The translations under genes and the position numbers were made by a program. Positions 1-9,190 of a stretch of 64,000 nt of DNA are shown in pieces. The notes under the pieces are model-generated. The model saw only the letters and a program-made list of their open reading frames with translations, was not told the origin of the DNA and did no database searches. Each line of letters opens with the position of its first letter. Position 1 is the first letter of the stretch. This stretch comes from Saccharothrix carnea (GTDB lineage: Bacteria > Actinomycetota > Actinomycetes > Mycobacteriales > Pseudonocardiaceae). The stretch lies in the NCBI RefSeq assembly GCF_003014735.1, contig NZ_PYAX01000017.1:87789-151788 (forward strand). Reading direction: 5' to 3'.

Positions 1-37
1 TGCCGGTGACCACCGCGACCTTCCCCAGCAAGTCCAT
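1..37 (-). CDS. Short-chain dehydrogenase, N-terminal fragment
   Basis: Only the first 12 codons are inside the window; the gene runs off the left edge. The minus strand reads ATG then M-D-L-L-G-K-V-A-V-V-T-G. This is the first beta strand and the start of the TGxxxGxG dinucleotide-binding motif of short-chain dehydrogenases/reductases. The frame and motif are seen directly and the family call rests on this one motif. It is transcribed away from the AraC-type gene. Confidence 0.6.
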   Translation of the reverse strand, partial: MDLLGKVAVVTG

Positions 38-171
38 GACAGCGAAGCTACGGCACTTTTGTGACGGCCGTCCAGAGTCTGCCCGATATCAACCCGCTCC
101 CCCACCGTTGACGTCTCCGGACCGGCGAGCCGACAGGCCGGCGCGGCAGGCCCGTGCCGCGCGCGTCCGGC

Positions 172-1029
172 TCAACGCCCGACCCGGGTGGCCCTGCCCG
201 CGAGGAACTCGGTGGGCGTGCAGCCGGTGAGCGCGCGGAAGTCCCGGTTGAGGTGGGACTGGTCGGCGTAACCGCACGCCTGCGCGACGTCCGCCCACGC
301 GGGCGGCGAGGCCCCGGTCAGCAGGGACACGGCGTGGTGCAGCCTGGCGACGCGGGCGACGGCTTTGGGTGGGAGGCCGATCTGCTCGCGGAACCGGGCC
401 GCGAGGTGGTGGCGGGTCCAGCCGACCTCGTCGGCGAGCGCGTCGACGCGCACGCGACCCGCCGACGCGGTGAGCCGCTGCCACGCGCCGTGCACCTGCC
501 TGGTCAGGACGAGGCCGTGGCGCACGCGCGCGGCCAGGTGGTCGTCCAGCAGCCGGAACCGGGCAGGCCAGTCGGGAGCCTCGGCGATCCGCTCGGTCAG
601 CAGCCGCGCCTGCGCGCCGAGCAGGTCGTCGAGCCCGATGGCGGCGTTGGCCAACTCCCGCAGGGGCAGGCCGAACAACGCGTAGGCGCCCACGGGCGTC
701 ATCGCGATGGTGATTCCCCGGGACGGTCCCGCCTGCTCCACCGTCCACGGCCGGTCCCGCAGCCCCAGGACCGGCGACGTCGGCACGTCACGCCCCGCGG
801 CGGGATCCGGCGCGGTCGACCGGCGGACCGGCGGCGCTTCGAGTTCGACGGACACCACGACCACGCCGAGCGGGGCCATCCGCCAGGACGTCGGGTCCAT
901 CCACCGGTAGTCGTGCGCGGTGTAGGTCAGCACGTGGTCGGCCAGCCTCGGGTCGGGCAGGCCGAAGACGCGTTCGGCCGGCGTCCGCGCGACGTCGCGG
1001 CCCGGCACCACCAGCGACCAACCGGCCAT
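172..1029 (-). CDS. AraC-family transcriptional regulator
   Basis: 285 aa cytoplasmic DNA-binding regulator. The C-terminal ~100 residues hold the paired helix-turn-helix of AraC/XylS proteins: the first helix region reads VDALADEVGWTRHHLAARF and the second ends CGYADQSHLNRDFRALTG, close to the family signature. The N-terminal ~170 residues would be the ligand-sensing part and are not recognisable further. The ATG is preceded by GGGGGAGG. It is divergent from the alpha/beta hydrolase at 1123 with a 93-bp shared promoter region, so it may regulate that gene (inference). Confidence 0.85.
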   Translation of the reverse strand: MAGWSLVVPGRDVARTPAERVFGLPDPRLADHVLTYTAHDYRWMDPTSWRMAPLGVVVVSVELEAPPVRRSTAPDPAAGRDVPTSPVLGLRDRPWTVEQAGPSRGITIAMTPVGAYALFGLPLRELANAAIGLDDLLGAQARLLTERIAEAPDWPARFRLLDDHLAARVRHGLVLTRQVHGAWQRLTASAGRVRVDALADEVGWTRHHLAARFREQIGLPPKAVARVARLHHAVSLLTGASPPAWADVAQACGYADQSHLNRDFRALTGCTPTEFLAGRATRVGR

Positions 1030-1122
1030 CGGCCCTCCCCCACGGCCACCTTACTTTCGTCCAAGACGACCGGCGGAGCGGTCCTTAGGGTCGATTTCCC
1101 CCACGCGGAAGGGGATCCGCTC

Positions 1123-2001
1123 ATGACGAAGACCGGTGAGTTCAGGAGTCGGACGGCTCGGGCGCGGTACTTCGCCGCGTACGAACGGGCGATGGCCGAG
1201 TGCCCGACGCCCGACGACGTGGTCGACGTCGAGACCCGGCACGGCACCACCCGGGTCTACCGGTTCGGCGGTGGCGACGCGCCGCCGATCGTGCTGCTGC
1301 CGGGCCTCATGGCCACGTCCGCCTGTTACGCGCACCTGATCCCGGCGTTCGCGGCGCACCACCCGGTGTACACCGTCGACACGCTGGGCGAAGCGGGCCG
1401 CAGCGTGCAGACCGCGCCGTTCCGGGGCATCCCGGACCGCGCGCGGTGCCTCGACGACGTGCTCGACCACCTGCGGCTCACCGACGTCCACCTGGTCGGC
1501 GCCTCCACCGGCGGGTGGCACGCGCTCAACCAGGCCATCCACGCGCCGGACCGGATCGCGTCGATCGGCCTGCTCGACCCGACCACGGTGACCGCACCGT
1601 TCCGCCCCTGGGTGGCCCTGTTCGGCCTGGTCGCGGGCGTGCTCGACCAGGAGTGGCCGTGGCGGCTCTTCCTGCGCCGGGCCGCGGGCGCGGACGTCGC
1701 GAGCCGACCGGACGCGCGGCTGGTGCTCACCGCGTTGCGCACCTACCGGCCGCGGGTGCCGTTCCAGACGCGTCCCACCGACGACGAGATCCGGTCCGTG
1801 CGGCTGCCCGTGCTGGCCGTCTTCGGCGCGCGCAGCGTCGTGCAGGACTCGGTCGCCGCCGCCGACCGCCTCCGGGCGCTGCTCCCCCACGCCGAGGTCG
1901 ACACCCTGCCGGACGCGGGCCACGACGTGACCCTGCGGCCGCGGGACCGCGACCACGTCGTCGAACGGGTGCTGGACTTCGTCCCGCGCACGTCCGCGTG
2001 A
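1123..2001 (+). CDS. Alpha/beta hydrolase
   Basis: 292 aa. An alpha/beta hydrolase fold is visible: oxyanion-side LLPGLMATS near residue 60, nucleophile elbow GASTGG (G-x-S-x-G) near residue 127, and a catalytic His in DAGHDVTL near residue 270. The acid is probably the Asp after the sixth strand (VFGARS region). ATG at 1123 is chosen because the longer open frame upstream overlaps the divergent AraC gene and has no coding character. There is no signal peptide, so it should be cytoplasmic. The substrate cannot be predicted; control by the neighbouring AraC protein is plausible. Confidence 0.85.
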   Translation: MTKTGEFRSRTARARYFAAYERAMAECPTPDDVVDVETRHGTTRVYRFGGGDAPPIVLLPGLMATSACYAHLIPAFAAHHPVYTVDTLGEAGRSVQTAPFRGIPDRARCLDDVLDHLRLTDVHLVGASTGGWHALNQAIHAPDRIASIGLLDPTTVTAPFRPWVALFGLVAGVLDQEWPWRLFLRRAAGADVASRPDARLVLTALRTYRPRVPFQTRPTDDEIRSVRLPVLAVFGARSVVQDSVAAADRLRALLPHAEVDTLPDAGHDVTLRPRDRDHVVERVLDFVPRTSA

Positions 2002-2070
2002 CCCGGAACGAGGTCCGACTGCGGTTACCATGGCCATTCGGTCACGACGCCACGACCAGGTGGGTGGGAG

Positions 2071-4836
2071 TTGGCCCGCAGGACACGAGTGCTGCTCGCG
2101 CTGGGTGTGATCTCGCCGGTCGGGTACTGGCTGATCGCCCGGTACGGCGTGCCCGGGATCGGGTGGTCGGCGCTCGCGGTCGGCGCGGCCGTCGCCGCGG
2201 CGCTCCGGTTACCCGGGCGGACGACCAACCAGGTGTCCGGCCAGGTGCACGGTTCCGTCGTCCAGGCCGGTCGGATCGGCACGGTGGTGCTGACCGGGCC
2301 GCCGGCCGTACCCACCGGGCCGCACCAGGTCGTCGTCGGCGAGATACCGAAGGAACCACCGGACTTCCAGGCACGCCCGTCCGCCGGTCGCCACCTGTCC
2401 GCGCTGGCCGGGCGCAGCGGCGTCGTCGTGGTGTGCGCCATGACCGGTCAGCGGGGCGTCGGCAAGTCGCAGTTGGCCGCCGCGTACGCGCGCGACCGCA
2501 TCCGCGCGGGTTTCCCGCTGGTGGCGTGGATCGCCGCGGAGACACCGGCCCTGGTCCTGGCGGGCATGGACGAGGTCGGTGTCCGGCTCGGCCTGCGCGG
2601 CCCGCAGGACGACGTGCGCAGCACCGCCGCGAGAGTGCGCTCCTGGCTGGAGAACCGGAACGAGCCCGCGTTGCTGGTGTTCGACAACGCCACGGACGCC
2701 GACGCGCTCATCCCGTTCATCCCCGCGTCCGGCGGCACGCAGGTCGTGATCACCAGCACCCACCAGTCGATGGGCAACCTCGGCGCGTTGTTCGTGCTGG
2801 ACGTGTTCACCGAGGAGGAAGCGCTCGCGTTCCTCGCCGCGGCGACCCGCCGCCACGACCACCGCGGCGCCGACGAACTCGCCCACGAGCTCGGACGGCT
2901 GCCGCTGGCACTGGCGCAGGCCGCGGCGGTCGTGCGGTCGCAGCGGCTGGACTACCCCACCTACCTGGCCCGGTTGCGGTCCACGCCCGTCGAGCAGTAC
3001 CTGGTGCGCCGTCCCGGCGAGTCCTACCCGCACGGCGCCGCCGAGGCGATCCTGCTGTCGTTGGACGAAGTCGGGTTCACCGATGGTGGCTTGGCCGCGC
3101 GCATGCTGCAACTGCTGGCGGTGCTGTCGCCGGACGGCGTGCCGCACGCGGTGCTGCGACTCGGCGCCACGGCGGCCGAGGCGGACGCCGAGCTGGAACG
3201 CCTCGCCGCGGGCTCGGTGGTGACGTTCAGCGTGGACGGCGAGAACGTCATCATGCACCGCCTGGTGCAACGCGTGATCCGCGACCGGTGCGCGTTCGAC
3301 GGCACGCTGGAGGCCGTGGTCGACACCGCGATCACCCGGTTGCGGATCCTGCTGCACGACGAGTCCGAGGCGTTGCAGCGGCGCCGCGAGTCCGACGCCC
3401 TGATCCGGCAGGTCTCCGCGCTGTGGGAGCACTGCCCGGTCGACCGGGTCCGCTCCACGGCGTTGTTCGGCGCGTTGATCGAGCTGCGCACCTGGGCGGT
3501 GCGCCAGCTCATCCAGACGACCGACCTGGGTCGGGCCGAACTCGTGGCCAACGAGGTCGCCGCCGACGCCGAACGGCTGTTGCCGCCGGACGACCTGCGC
3601 GTGCACGAGGCCCGCCACGACCTGGCCACCGTCTACCTCTACTCCGGACGCGTCGCGGTCGCGATCGACCTGCGCGAGCGCACGGCGGCTGGGGTCGAGC
3701 GCCTGCTCGGCCGCGACCACGCCACCACGCTGCGGTTCCGCCGCGACCTGGCGGCGGCCTACGTGCTCACCGGCAGGCTCGGCCAGGCCATCGCGCTCTA
3801 CGAGAGCGTCACCGCCGACGTGCAGCGGCTGCCCGTCGACCGGGCGACGCTCGTCGCCTACCTGCACGAGCTGGCCTCGGCCTACGACCGGGCGGGCAGG
3901 CCCACCGAGGCCAGGACCGCGTTCGACCGCGCCCTGCACGAGGCGGAGGCCGCCTTCGGTGCCGACCACCCGTCCGCGGCGCTGATCCGGGAGAACCGGC
4001 GCTGGGTGGTGGAGGCCGAACCACCGGCCCCCGCGGCGCCCGCGCGCGGTGTCGCGGTCCGGCCGCGGCTGCTGGGCGCGACGGTGGGCGTCGTCCAGGA
4101 GGGCTGGGTCAGCGGTCGGGCCCACGCCGAGATCTCCGCGCTGCGCGACCGGCTCGACCGGCTGCAGGCCCGGGTACCCGATGACGACCTGGTCGTGCGT
4201 GCGTGCGGCGAGCTGGTCCGGGCCTACGTCCGCGTGGGCCGCACCGAGGAGGCGGTCGCCCTGGCCGAGCACAACCTCCGGGTCGCCGGGCGCCGGGCGA
4301 ACCCGGGCGGCATCGACCTCGGCGAGGTCCGCGACGAGCTGGCCCTGACCCGCGAAGCCTCGGGCGACTTCGCGGAGGCCGCCCGCCTGTACGCCGTGAC
4401 GCGGGACGAGCGAGCCGCCCGGCACGGACCCGGCAGCGCCGCCACGCTGGTGAGCGAGGACCACCTGGCCCGCGTCACGCTGGCGTCCGGGCACGTGGAG
4501 GAGGCGGTCGAGCGGTTCCGCCGCACCCTCGCGGCGGCCCAGCGGATCTTCGGCGCCGAGGGGCGGGCGACCGCGCCGTACCACAACAACCTGGGTCGGG
4601 CGCACGAGGCGGCAGGCCGACCGGAGCAGGCGTTCGACTGCTACGCCGAGGCCGCCGCGATCGCGCGCGAGCGGCTGGGCCTCGACCACGCGGAAACCGG
4701 GTTCTACCAGTCGAACGCCGCCCGGGTCCGACCGATCAAGTCCCTCGGGCAGGCACCGCGCTCAAGAGCTCCCGCACCCGGTGACAGCCCGTTCACCACG
4801 CCGCGCCTGGCCGCCCCACCGGTCATCGGGGAGTAG
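2071..4836 (+). CDS. STAND NTPase (NB-ARC-like) with TPR repeats and N-terminal membrane segments
   Basis: 921 aa. Two hydrophobic stretches within residues 6-50 suggest membrane anchoring. Then comes a short beta-rich element reading NQVSGQVHGSVVQAG, a P-loop GQRGVGKS near residue 130, a Walker B LLVFDNA near residue 208, and GRLPLALAQAAAVV, the GLPLA-type motif of NB-ARC/STAND ATPases. From about residue 480 to the end the sequence is helical tetratricopeptide repeats, as in signal-transducing STAND proteins. The start is TTG behind GGTGGGAG. STAND proteins act as ligand-triggered switches, some in phage defence; the ligand here is unknown. It converges with htpG. Confidence 0.75.
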   Translation: MARRTRVLLALGVISPVGYWLIARYGVPGIGWSALAVGAAVAAALRLPGRTTNQVSGQVHGSVVQAGRIGTVVLTGPPAVPTGPHQVVVGEIPKEPPDFQARPSAGRHLSALAGRSGVVVVCAMTGQRGVGKSQLAAAYARDRIRAGFPLVAWIAAETPALVLAGMDEVGVRLGLRGPQDDVRSTAARVRSWLENRNEPALLVFDNATDADALIPFIPASGGTQVVITSTHQSMGNLGALFVLDVFTEEEALAFLAAATRRHDHRGADELAHELGRLPLALAQAAAVVRSQRLDYPTYLARLRSTPVEQYLVRRPGESYPHGAAEAILLSLDEVGFTDGGLAARMLQLLAVLSPDGVPHAVLRLGATAAEADAELERLAAGSVVTFSVDGENVIMHRLVQRVIRDRCAFDGTLEAVVDTAITRLRILLHDESEALQRRRESDALIRQVSALWEHCPVDRVRSTALFGALIELRTWAVRQLIQTTDLGRAELVANEVAADAERLLPPDDLRVHEARHDLATVYLYSGRVAVAIDLRERTAAGVERLLGRDHATTLRFRRDLAAAYVLTGRLGQAIALYESVTADVQRLPVDRATLVAYLHELASAYDRAGRPTEARTAFDRALHEAEAAFGADHPSAALIRENRRWVVEAEPPAPAAPARGVAVRPRLLGATVGVVQEGWVSGRAHAEISALRDRLDRLQARVPDDDLVVRACGELVRAYVRVGRTEEAVALAEHNLRVAGRRANPGGIDLGEVRDELALTREASGDFAEAARLYAVTRDERAARHGPGSAATLVSEDHLARVTLASGHVEEAVERFRRTLAAAQRIFGAEGRATAPYHNNLGRAHEAAGRPEQAFDCYAEAAAIARERLGLDHAETGFYQSNAARVRPIKSLGQAPRSRAPAPGDSPFTTPRLAAPPVIGE

Positions 4837-4862
4837 GTGGCGGCCACCGCGTGACCGCCACC
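4834..4862. terminator. Bidirectional hairpin terminator
   Basis: GGTGGCGG and CCGCCACC form an 8-bp perfect stem between the stop codons of the convergent STAND NTPase and htpG genes. There is no clear U-tract, as is common in high-GC genomes. Confidence 0.5.
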
Positions 4863-4873
4863 CGCTCACCACC

Positions 4874-6739
4874 TCACAACGTCCGCTCCAGGTGCTCGGC
4901 CAGCAGCCGGACGAAGCGGGACGGGTCGGGCAGGTCGCCGCCCTCGGCGAGCAGCGCCAAGCCGTGCACCAGCTCGGCCGACTCGACCAGCGACGCGTCC
5001 TCACCACCGCGGTCGGCGAAGGCCTTGTGCAGGCCGGTGATCAGGGCGTGGTCGGGGTTGAGCTCGAGGATCCGCTTGACCGGCGGCAGTTCCTGGCCCA
5101 TCGCCCGGTACATCTTCTCCAGGGTCGGGGTCAGGTCGTGGGCGTCGCCGACGACGCAGGCGGGCGAGGTGGTGAGCCGCGAGGACAGCCGCACCTCCTT
5201 CACCCGGTCGGTCAAGGTCGTGCTCATCCACTCCAGGAAGTCGGCGAAGTCCTTCTGCCGCTCCTGCGCCCGTGCCTTCTCCTCCTCGGTCTCCAGGTCG
5301 ACCTGGCCCTTGGCGATCGACTGGAACGTCTTGCCCCGGTACCCGGGCACGGCGTCGACCCACATCTCGTCGATCGGGTCGGTGAGGATCAGCACCTCGA
5401 AGCCCTTGGCCCGCAGCGCCTCCAGGTGCGGCGAGTTCTCCACGGTGGCCCGCGAGTCACCCGTCATGTAGTAGACGTGCTGCTGGTCGTCCTTCATCCG
5501 CTCGACGTACGCCGCGAGCGTGGTCGGCTTCCCGGCGTCGGCGGTGGAGGCGAACGAGGCGATGTCGAGGATGGCGTCCCGGTTGTCGGGGTCGCTGAGC
5601 AGGCCTTCCTTGACCGCGCCGCCGAACTCGCGCCAGAACGTCTCGTACGACTCCGGCTTGTCCGCCATCAGGCCCTTGACCGTCGACAGCACCTTCTTCA
5701 CCAGCCGGCGGCGCACCAGCTGGATCTGGCGGTCCTGCTGCAGCAGCTCGCGCGACACGTTGAGCGACAGGTCCTGGGCGTCCACCACGCCCTTGACGAA
5801 CCGGAGGTACTCCGGCATCAGCTCTTCGCAGTCGTCCATGATGAACACGCGCTTGACGTAGAGCTGCACACCGCGCTTGCGCTCGCGCATGAACAGGTCC
5901 AGCGGCGCCTGGGACGGGATGAACAGCAGCGCCTGGTACTCGAACACGCCCTCGCCGTGCATGCGGATCGTCTCGAGCGGCTTGTTCCAGTCGTGGCTGA
6001 CGTGCCGGTAGAACTCGGCGTACTCGTCCTCGGTGACCTCGGACGCGGGCCGCGCCCACAGGGCCTTGCGCGAGTTGATCGTGGTCGGCTCGGCGCCGTC
6101 CTCCTTGGCGAGCCTGATCGGCCAGGTGATGAAATCGGCGTACCGCTTGACGATCTCGGTGATCTTCGCGGTCGAGGTGTAGTCGGCCAGGTGGTCCTCG
6201 GGGTCGGCCGGCTTGAGGTGGAGGGTGACGGAGGTGCCCTGCGGCGCGTCCGCGACGTCCTCGATCGTGTAGGTGCCCTCGCCGGTGGACTCCCACCGGA
6301 CGCCCTCCGCGCGCGGGTGCCTGGTCACCAGCGTGACCTTGTCGGCGACCATGAACGACGAGTAGAAGCCGATGCCGAACTGGCCGATGAGGTCCTGCGA
6401 GGCGGCGTCCTTCGACTCCTTCAGCTTCTGCAGGAACTCGGCGGTACCGGATTTCGCGATCGTGCCGATGAGCCCGATCACCTCGTCGCGCGTCATGCCG
6501 ATGCCGTTGTCGCGGACCGTGAGCGTGCGCGCCTCCCGGTCGACCTCGACGGCGACGTGGAGGTCCGACGTGTCCGCGACCAGGTCCTTGTCGCGGAACG
6601 TCTCCAGCCGGAGCTTGTCCAGCGCGTCCGAGGCGTTGGACACGAGCTCGCGCAGGAACGTGTCCTTGTTCGAGTAGACCGAGTGGATCATCAGCCGCAG
6701 GAGCTGACGCGCCTCCGACTGGAACTCGAGCGTTTCCAC
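4874..6739 (-). CDS. htpG: Molecular chaperone HtpG (Hsp90)
   Basis: 621 aa with the normal bacterial Hsp90 layout: GHKL ATPase domain ([17 protein letters not shown] and [17 protein letters not shown] within the first 150 residues), middle domain with the PSQAPLDLF and [11 protein letters not shown] region, and C-terminal dimerisation domain. It is an ATP-dependent cytoplasmic chaperone. GTG at 6739 is preferred because AAAGGA lies 5-6 bases upstream and the protein then begins [10 protein letters not shown], the usual N-terminus. A longer frame to 6811 adds a basic non-conserved tail. The gene is single and intact. Confidence 0.95.
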
Positions 6740-6839
6740 GTTCGTCCTTTCTCTTCCGACCTTCGTCGACCCGTCATCGTATCCAGTCGCGCGGCGGGGC
6801 CGCCGCGTCACCGAAAACCGGTCGATCGACCCGGCCCCG

Positions 6840-7028
6840 ATCTTTATCGTTCACCCGGATCCGGGGGGTGGGAGGGGTGATGCGCACGCCGTACCCGCGC
6901 ACGCCGTGCCGGCCGCGGTGCTCGACGCGCAGGCACGCCGGTTCAGCCCGCCGCACCCGTGGCAGGCCCACCGCACCTGGTACGTCGGCGCGGACGGCGC
7001 CGTGGACGACGACGCCGGGGAGCCGTGA
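6840..7028 (+). pseudogene. 3' remnant of a gene translationally coupled to the RNA-repair gene
   Basis: An open frame without a credible start ends ...RRFSPPHPWQAHRTWYVG... then a TGA at 7026-7028. That TGA shares its last base with the ATG of the next gene (TGATG). The composition looks coding (Trp, His and Asp rich) and the overlap is typical of an operon partner. I do not recognise the family. It may be a short real gene starting at a GTG near 6906 (40 aa) or the tail of a deleted operon member. Confidence 0.3.
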
Positions 7029-9190
7029 TGCGCACGAGCGAGGAGGTCTACCACCAGATCCGCTGGGACCCGCGGCTCGACCCGGCCCGGTTCGTGGTCG
7101 GCGTGCAGCAGCGCGGGGCGCGGCCGAAGCGGGTGGCGCTGCCCGCGTTCACGCCGGGCGGTGAGGTGCCGTGGCACCGGGTGCTGTTCGTCGAGGCGGA
7201 CGGCGAGGTGGTGTGGGATCGGGCCACCGGGCTCGACCGGGTGGGCGAGTCGGGCGCGGGACGGGTGCGCGCACCGCGCCGCCTGCGTGCGCCGCTGTTC
7301 ACCGCGAGCACCCCGCACTCTTGGGTGCACGGCTGGGTCCCCACCCGCGAGGCCGCGCCGGCGGTGCCACTCGACACCGTGACCGTGTTGACCTGGAACG
7401 TCTTGTGGGACCGCTACGACAGCGACCGCATCGACACGGCCCGCCGCCGTCCGCTGCTGTTCGGCGAGCTGGCGGCGGCCGACGCGGACGTCATCGCGTT
7501 GCAGGAGGTCGAACCGGACCTGCTCGCCGCGCTCCTCGCCCAGCCGTGGGTGCGGGCGGGCTACACGGTCGACGTCGACCCGACCGGACCGGACGTCGAC
7601 CGCACCGGTCTGGTGGTGCTGAGCCGGTTGCCCGTGGTCGAGGCCGCGCGGTTGCCGCTCGGCTCGCACAAGGCCGTGAGCGCGGTCGTGGTCGAGACCG
7701 GCCACGGGCCGCTCGTCATCGCGGCCACCCACCTGACCAGCGACCACACCGCGAACGGACCGGCCAAGCGGCGCGCCCAGCTGGTGCGCGTCGCGGAGGC
7801 GCTCGCCGGGGTGGAGGGCGATGTGGCGCTGGTCGGCGACTTCAACGACGGCGGACGGCGACCGGCCGCCGCGCTCGGCATGCGTGACGCGTGGCTGGAG
7901 GCGCGGGACGATGAGCCGCCGACGTTCGACCCGGCGGTGAACCCGCTGGCCGCCGTGTCCTCGCTGACCGGGCGGCGGTCGCGGCTGGACCGGGTGTTCG
8001 TGCGCGGGCAGGTGCGGTGCGCCGGTGCGGAGCTGGTGGGCGACCGGCCCGTGAACGGCCTGTTCGCGTCCGACCACTACGGCGTGCCGGCCCGGTTGGC
8101 GCCCGCCGTACCGGCCGCGACGCCCAGTCCACTCGACCACCGAGGGCCGCTGGATTCACCCGGTCCAGCGATCAGGTCCGGCAACTTTTCCGCCGACCAT
8201 TTCGTTGCCGGGAAAGAAGGAGGCGGCGGCGCGGCACCCGAGCTCGGTTCCCCGCCGACCCCGCCGACCCCGCGGACCGCCGTGGTGTGGCTGCCGGGGC
8301 CGTGGGAGGAGGTCGAGCGGGTCCGCCGGGAGCACGACCACCGGGCCGACCGCTGGCCCCCGCACGTGACCCTGCTGTTCGGATTCGTCCCCGAGTCGGA
8401 CTTCGACCGGGCCGTGCCGCTGCTGGCCGAGGCGGTCACCGAGGTGCCGCCGTTCCTGGTGCGGGTGGCGGGCGTGCGCGAGTTCGGGCCCGACGTGGTG
8501 TGGCTGGACCCGGCGGCGGCCGGTAGCGCGCCGTGGACGGCGTTGCACGACGCTGTGCGTCGCCCGTTCCCTGCCTGCCGGACCAGGCGCGACTTCACCC
8601 CGCACCTCACGGTCGGGAGCTCACGGCAAGCGGCGGAGCGCATCGGCGCGCGCTCGGACCGGGTGGACGAGGTGGTGGTGCTGTCGCGGCGTGGTGCTGT
8701 CGCGGCGTGGTGCTGTCGCGGCGTGGTGCTGTCGCGGCGCGGTGCTGTCGCGGCGCGGTGCTGTCGCGGCGCGGTGCTGTCGCGGCGCGGTGCTGTCGCG
8801 GCGCGGTGCTGTCGCGGCGCGGTGCCGGCCCGATGCTCCCCCGCGCGGCGATCGCGCTCGGCACCGGCGAGGTCCGGTGGATCGAGGAACCCGCGACACC
8901 TGCCGGACCGTCGTTGGACGCGGTGGCCGGCCGCGTCACCCGAGCGTTGTCGGACGCGCTGGACGTGGTGCACGTCGTCGGGTCGCGGCGGGTGGGCTGC
9001 GCGTTGCCCGACGCGGACCTGGACCTGGTCGTGGAGGGCGATCCGGCCGCGGTCGCTGAACGGGTGGCCGCCGCGTTGCCCGGGGTGGCCGGCCGGCCGG
9101 TGGTCGGTGCCCGGTCGCCGGGGTTCCGGCTGGCCGTGGCCGGGCTCGGGGTCGACCTCGCGGTGGCCGGTGACGACGGGGTGGCGTTGA
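7028..9190 (+). CDS. RNA-repair protein: MJ1316 + EEP nuclease + 2H phosphoesterase; C-terminus out of frame
   Basis: As sequenced this frame encodes 720 aa, real only to about residue 550. Residues 1-80 match the MJ1316/DUF504 domain, proposed to recognise RNA cyclic-phosphate ends. Residues ~118-355 are an endonuclease/exonuclease/phosphatase domain (TWNVLWDRYD, ALQEVEP, THLTSDHT, VGDFND, SDHYG). Residues ~417-545 are a 2H phosphoesterase with both HxT motifs (PHVTLLFGF, FTPHLTVG). From 8677 a 16-bp repeat shifts the reading frame, and the last ~120 residues are Arg/Trp/Pro-rich shadow sequence. The normal continuation (nucleotidyltransferase) lies in another frame at 8833-9483. The gene is either phase-variable or broken. 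Confidence 0.75.
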   Translation: MRTSEEVYHQIRWDPRLDPARFVVGVQQRGARPKRVALPAFTPGGEVPWHRVLFVEADGEVVWDRATGLDRVGESGAGRVRAPRRLRAPLFTASTPHSWVHGWVPTREAAPAVPLDTVTVLTWNVLWDRYDSDRIDTARRRPLLFGELAAADADVIALQEVEPDLLAALLAQPWVRAGYTVDVDPTGPDVDRTGLVVLSRLPVVEAARLPLGSHKAVSAVVVETGHGPLVIAATHLTSDHTANGPAKRRAQLVRVAEALAGVEGDVALVGDFNDGGRRPAAALGMRDAWLEARDDEPPTFDPAVNPLAAVSSLTGRRSRLDRVFVRGQVRCAGAELVGDRPVNGLFASDHYGVPARLAPAVPAATPSPLDHRGPLDSPGPAIRSGNFSADHFVAGKEGGGGAAPELGSPPTPPTPRTAVVWLPGPWEEVERVRREHDHRADRWPPHVTLLFGFVPESDFDRAVPLLAEAVTEVPPFLVRVAGVREFGPDVVWLDPAAAGSAPWTALHDAVRRPFPACRTRRDFTPHLTVGSSRQAAERIGARSDRVDEVVVLSRRGAVAAWCCRGVVLSRRGAVAARCCRGAVLSRRGAVAARCCRGAVPARCSPARRSRSAPARSGGSRNPRHLPDRRWTRWPAASPERCRTRWTWCTSSGRGGWAARCPTRTWTWSWRAIRPRSLNGWPPRCPGWPAGRWSVPGRRGSGWPWPGSGSTSRWPVTTGWR
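8677..8825 (+). repeat. 16-bp tandem repeat, nine full copies, frame-shifting within a coding region
   Basis: The unit GGTGCTGTCGCGGCGY runs from 8677 to 8820: three copies end in T, then six end in C, followed by a 5-base partial copy. 16 is not a multiple of 3, so each copy gained or lost changes the frame. With 1, 4, 7 or 10 copies the upstream 2H domain reads through E-V-V-V-L-S-R-R-G into the nucleotidyltransferase. With nine it does not. All three forward frames through the array are open. Expansion from one ancestral unit fits perfectly. Confidence 0.95.

Noticed and set aside
2209..4689. Long minus-strand open frame (826 codons) opposite the STAND NTPase
   Set aside because: Antisense shadow of a GC-rich gene; no start signal and an Arg/Gly/Val-biased composition.
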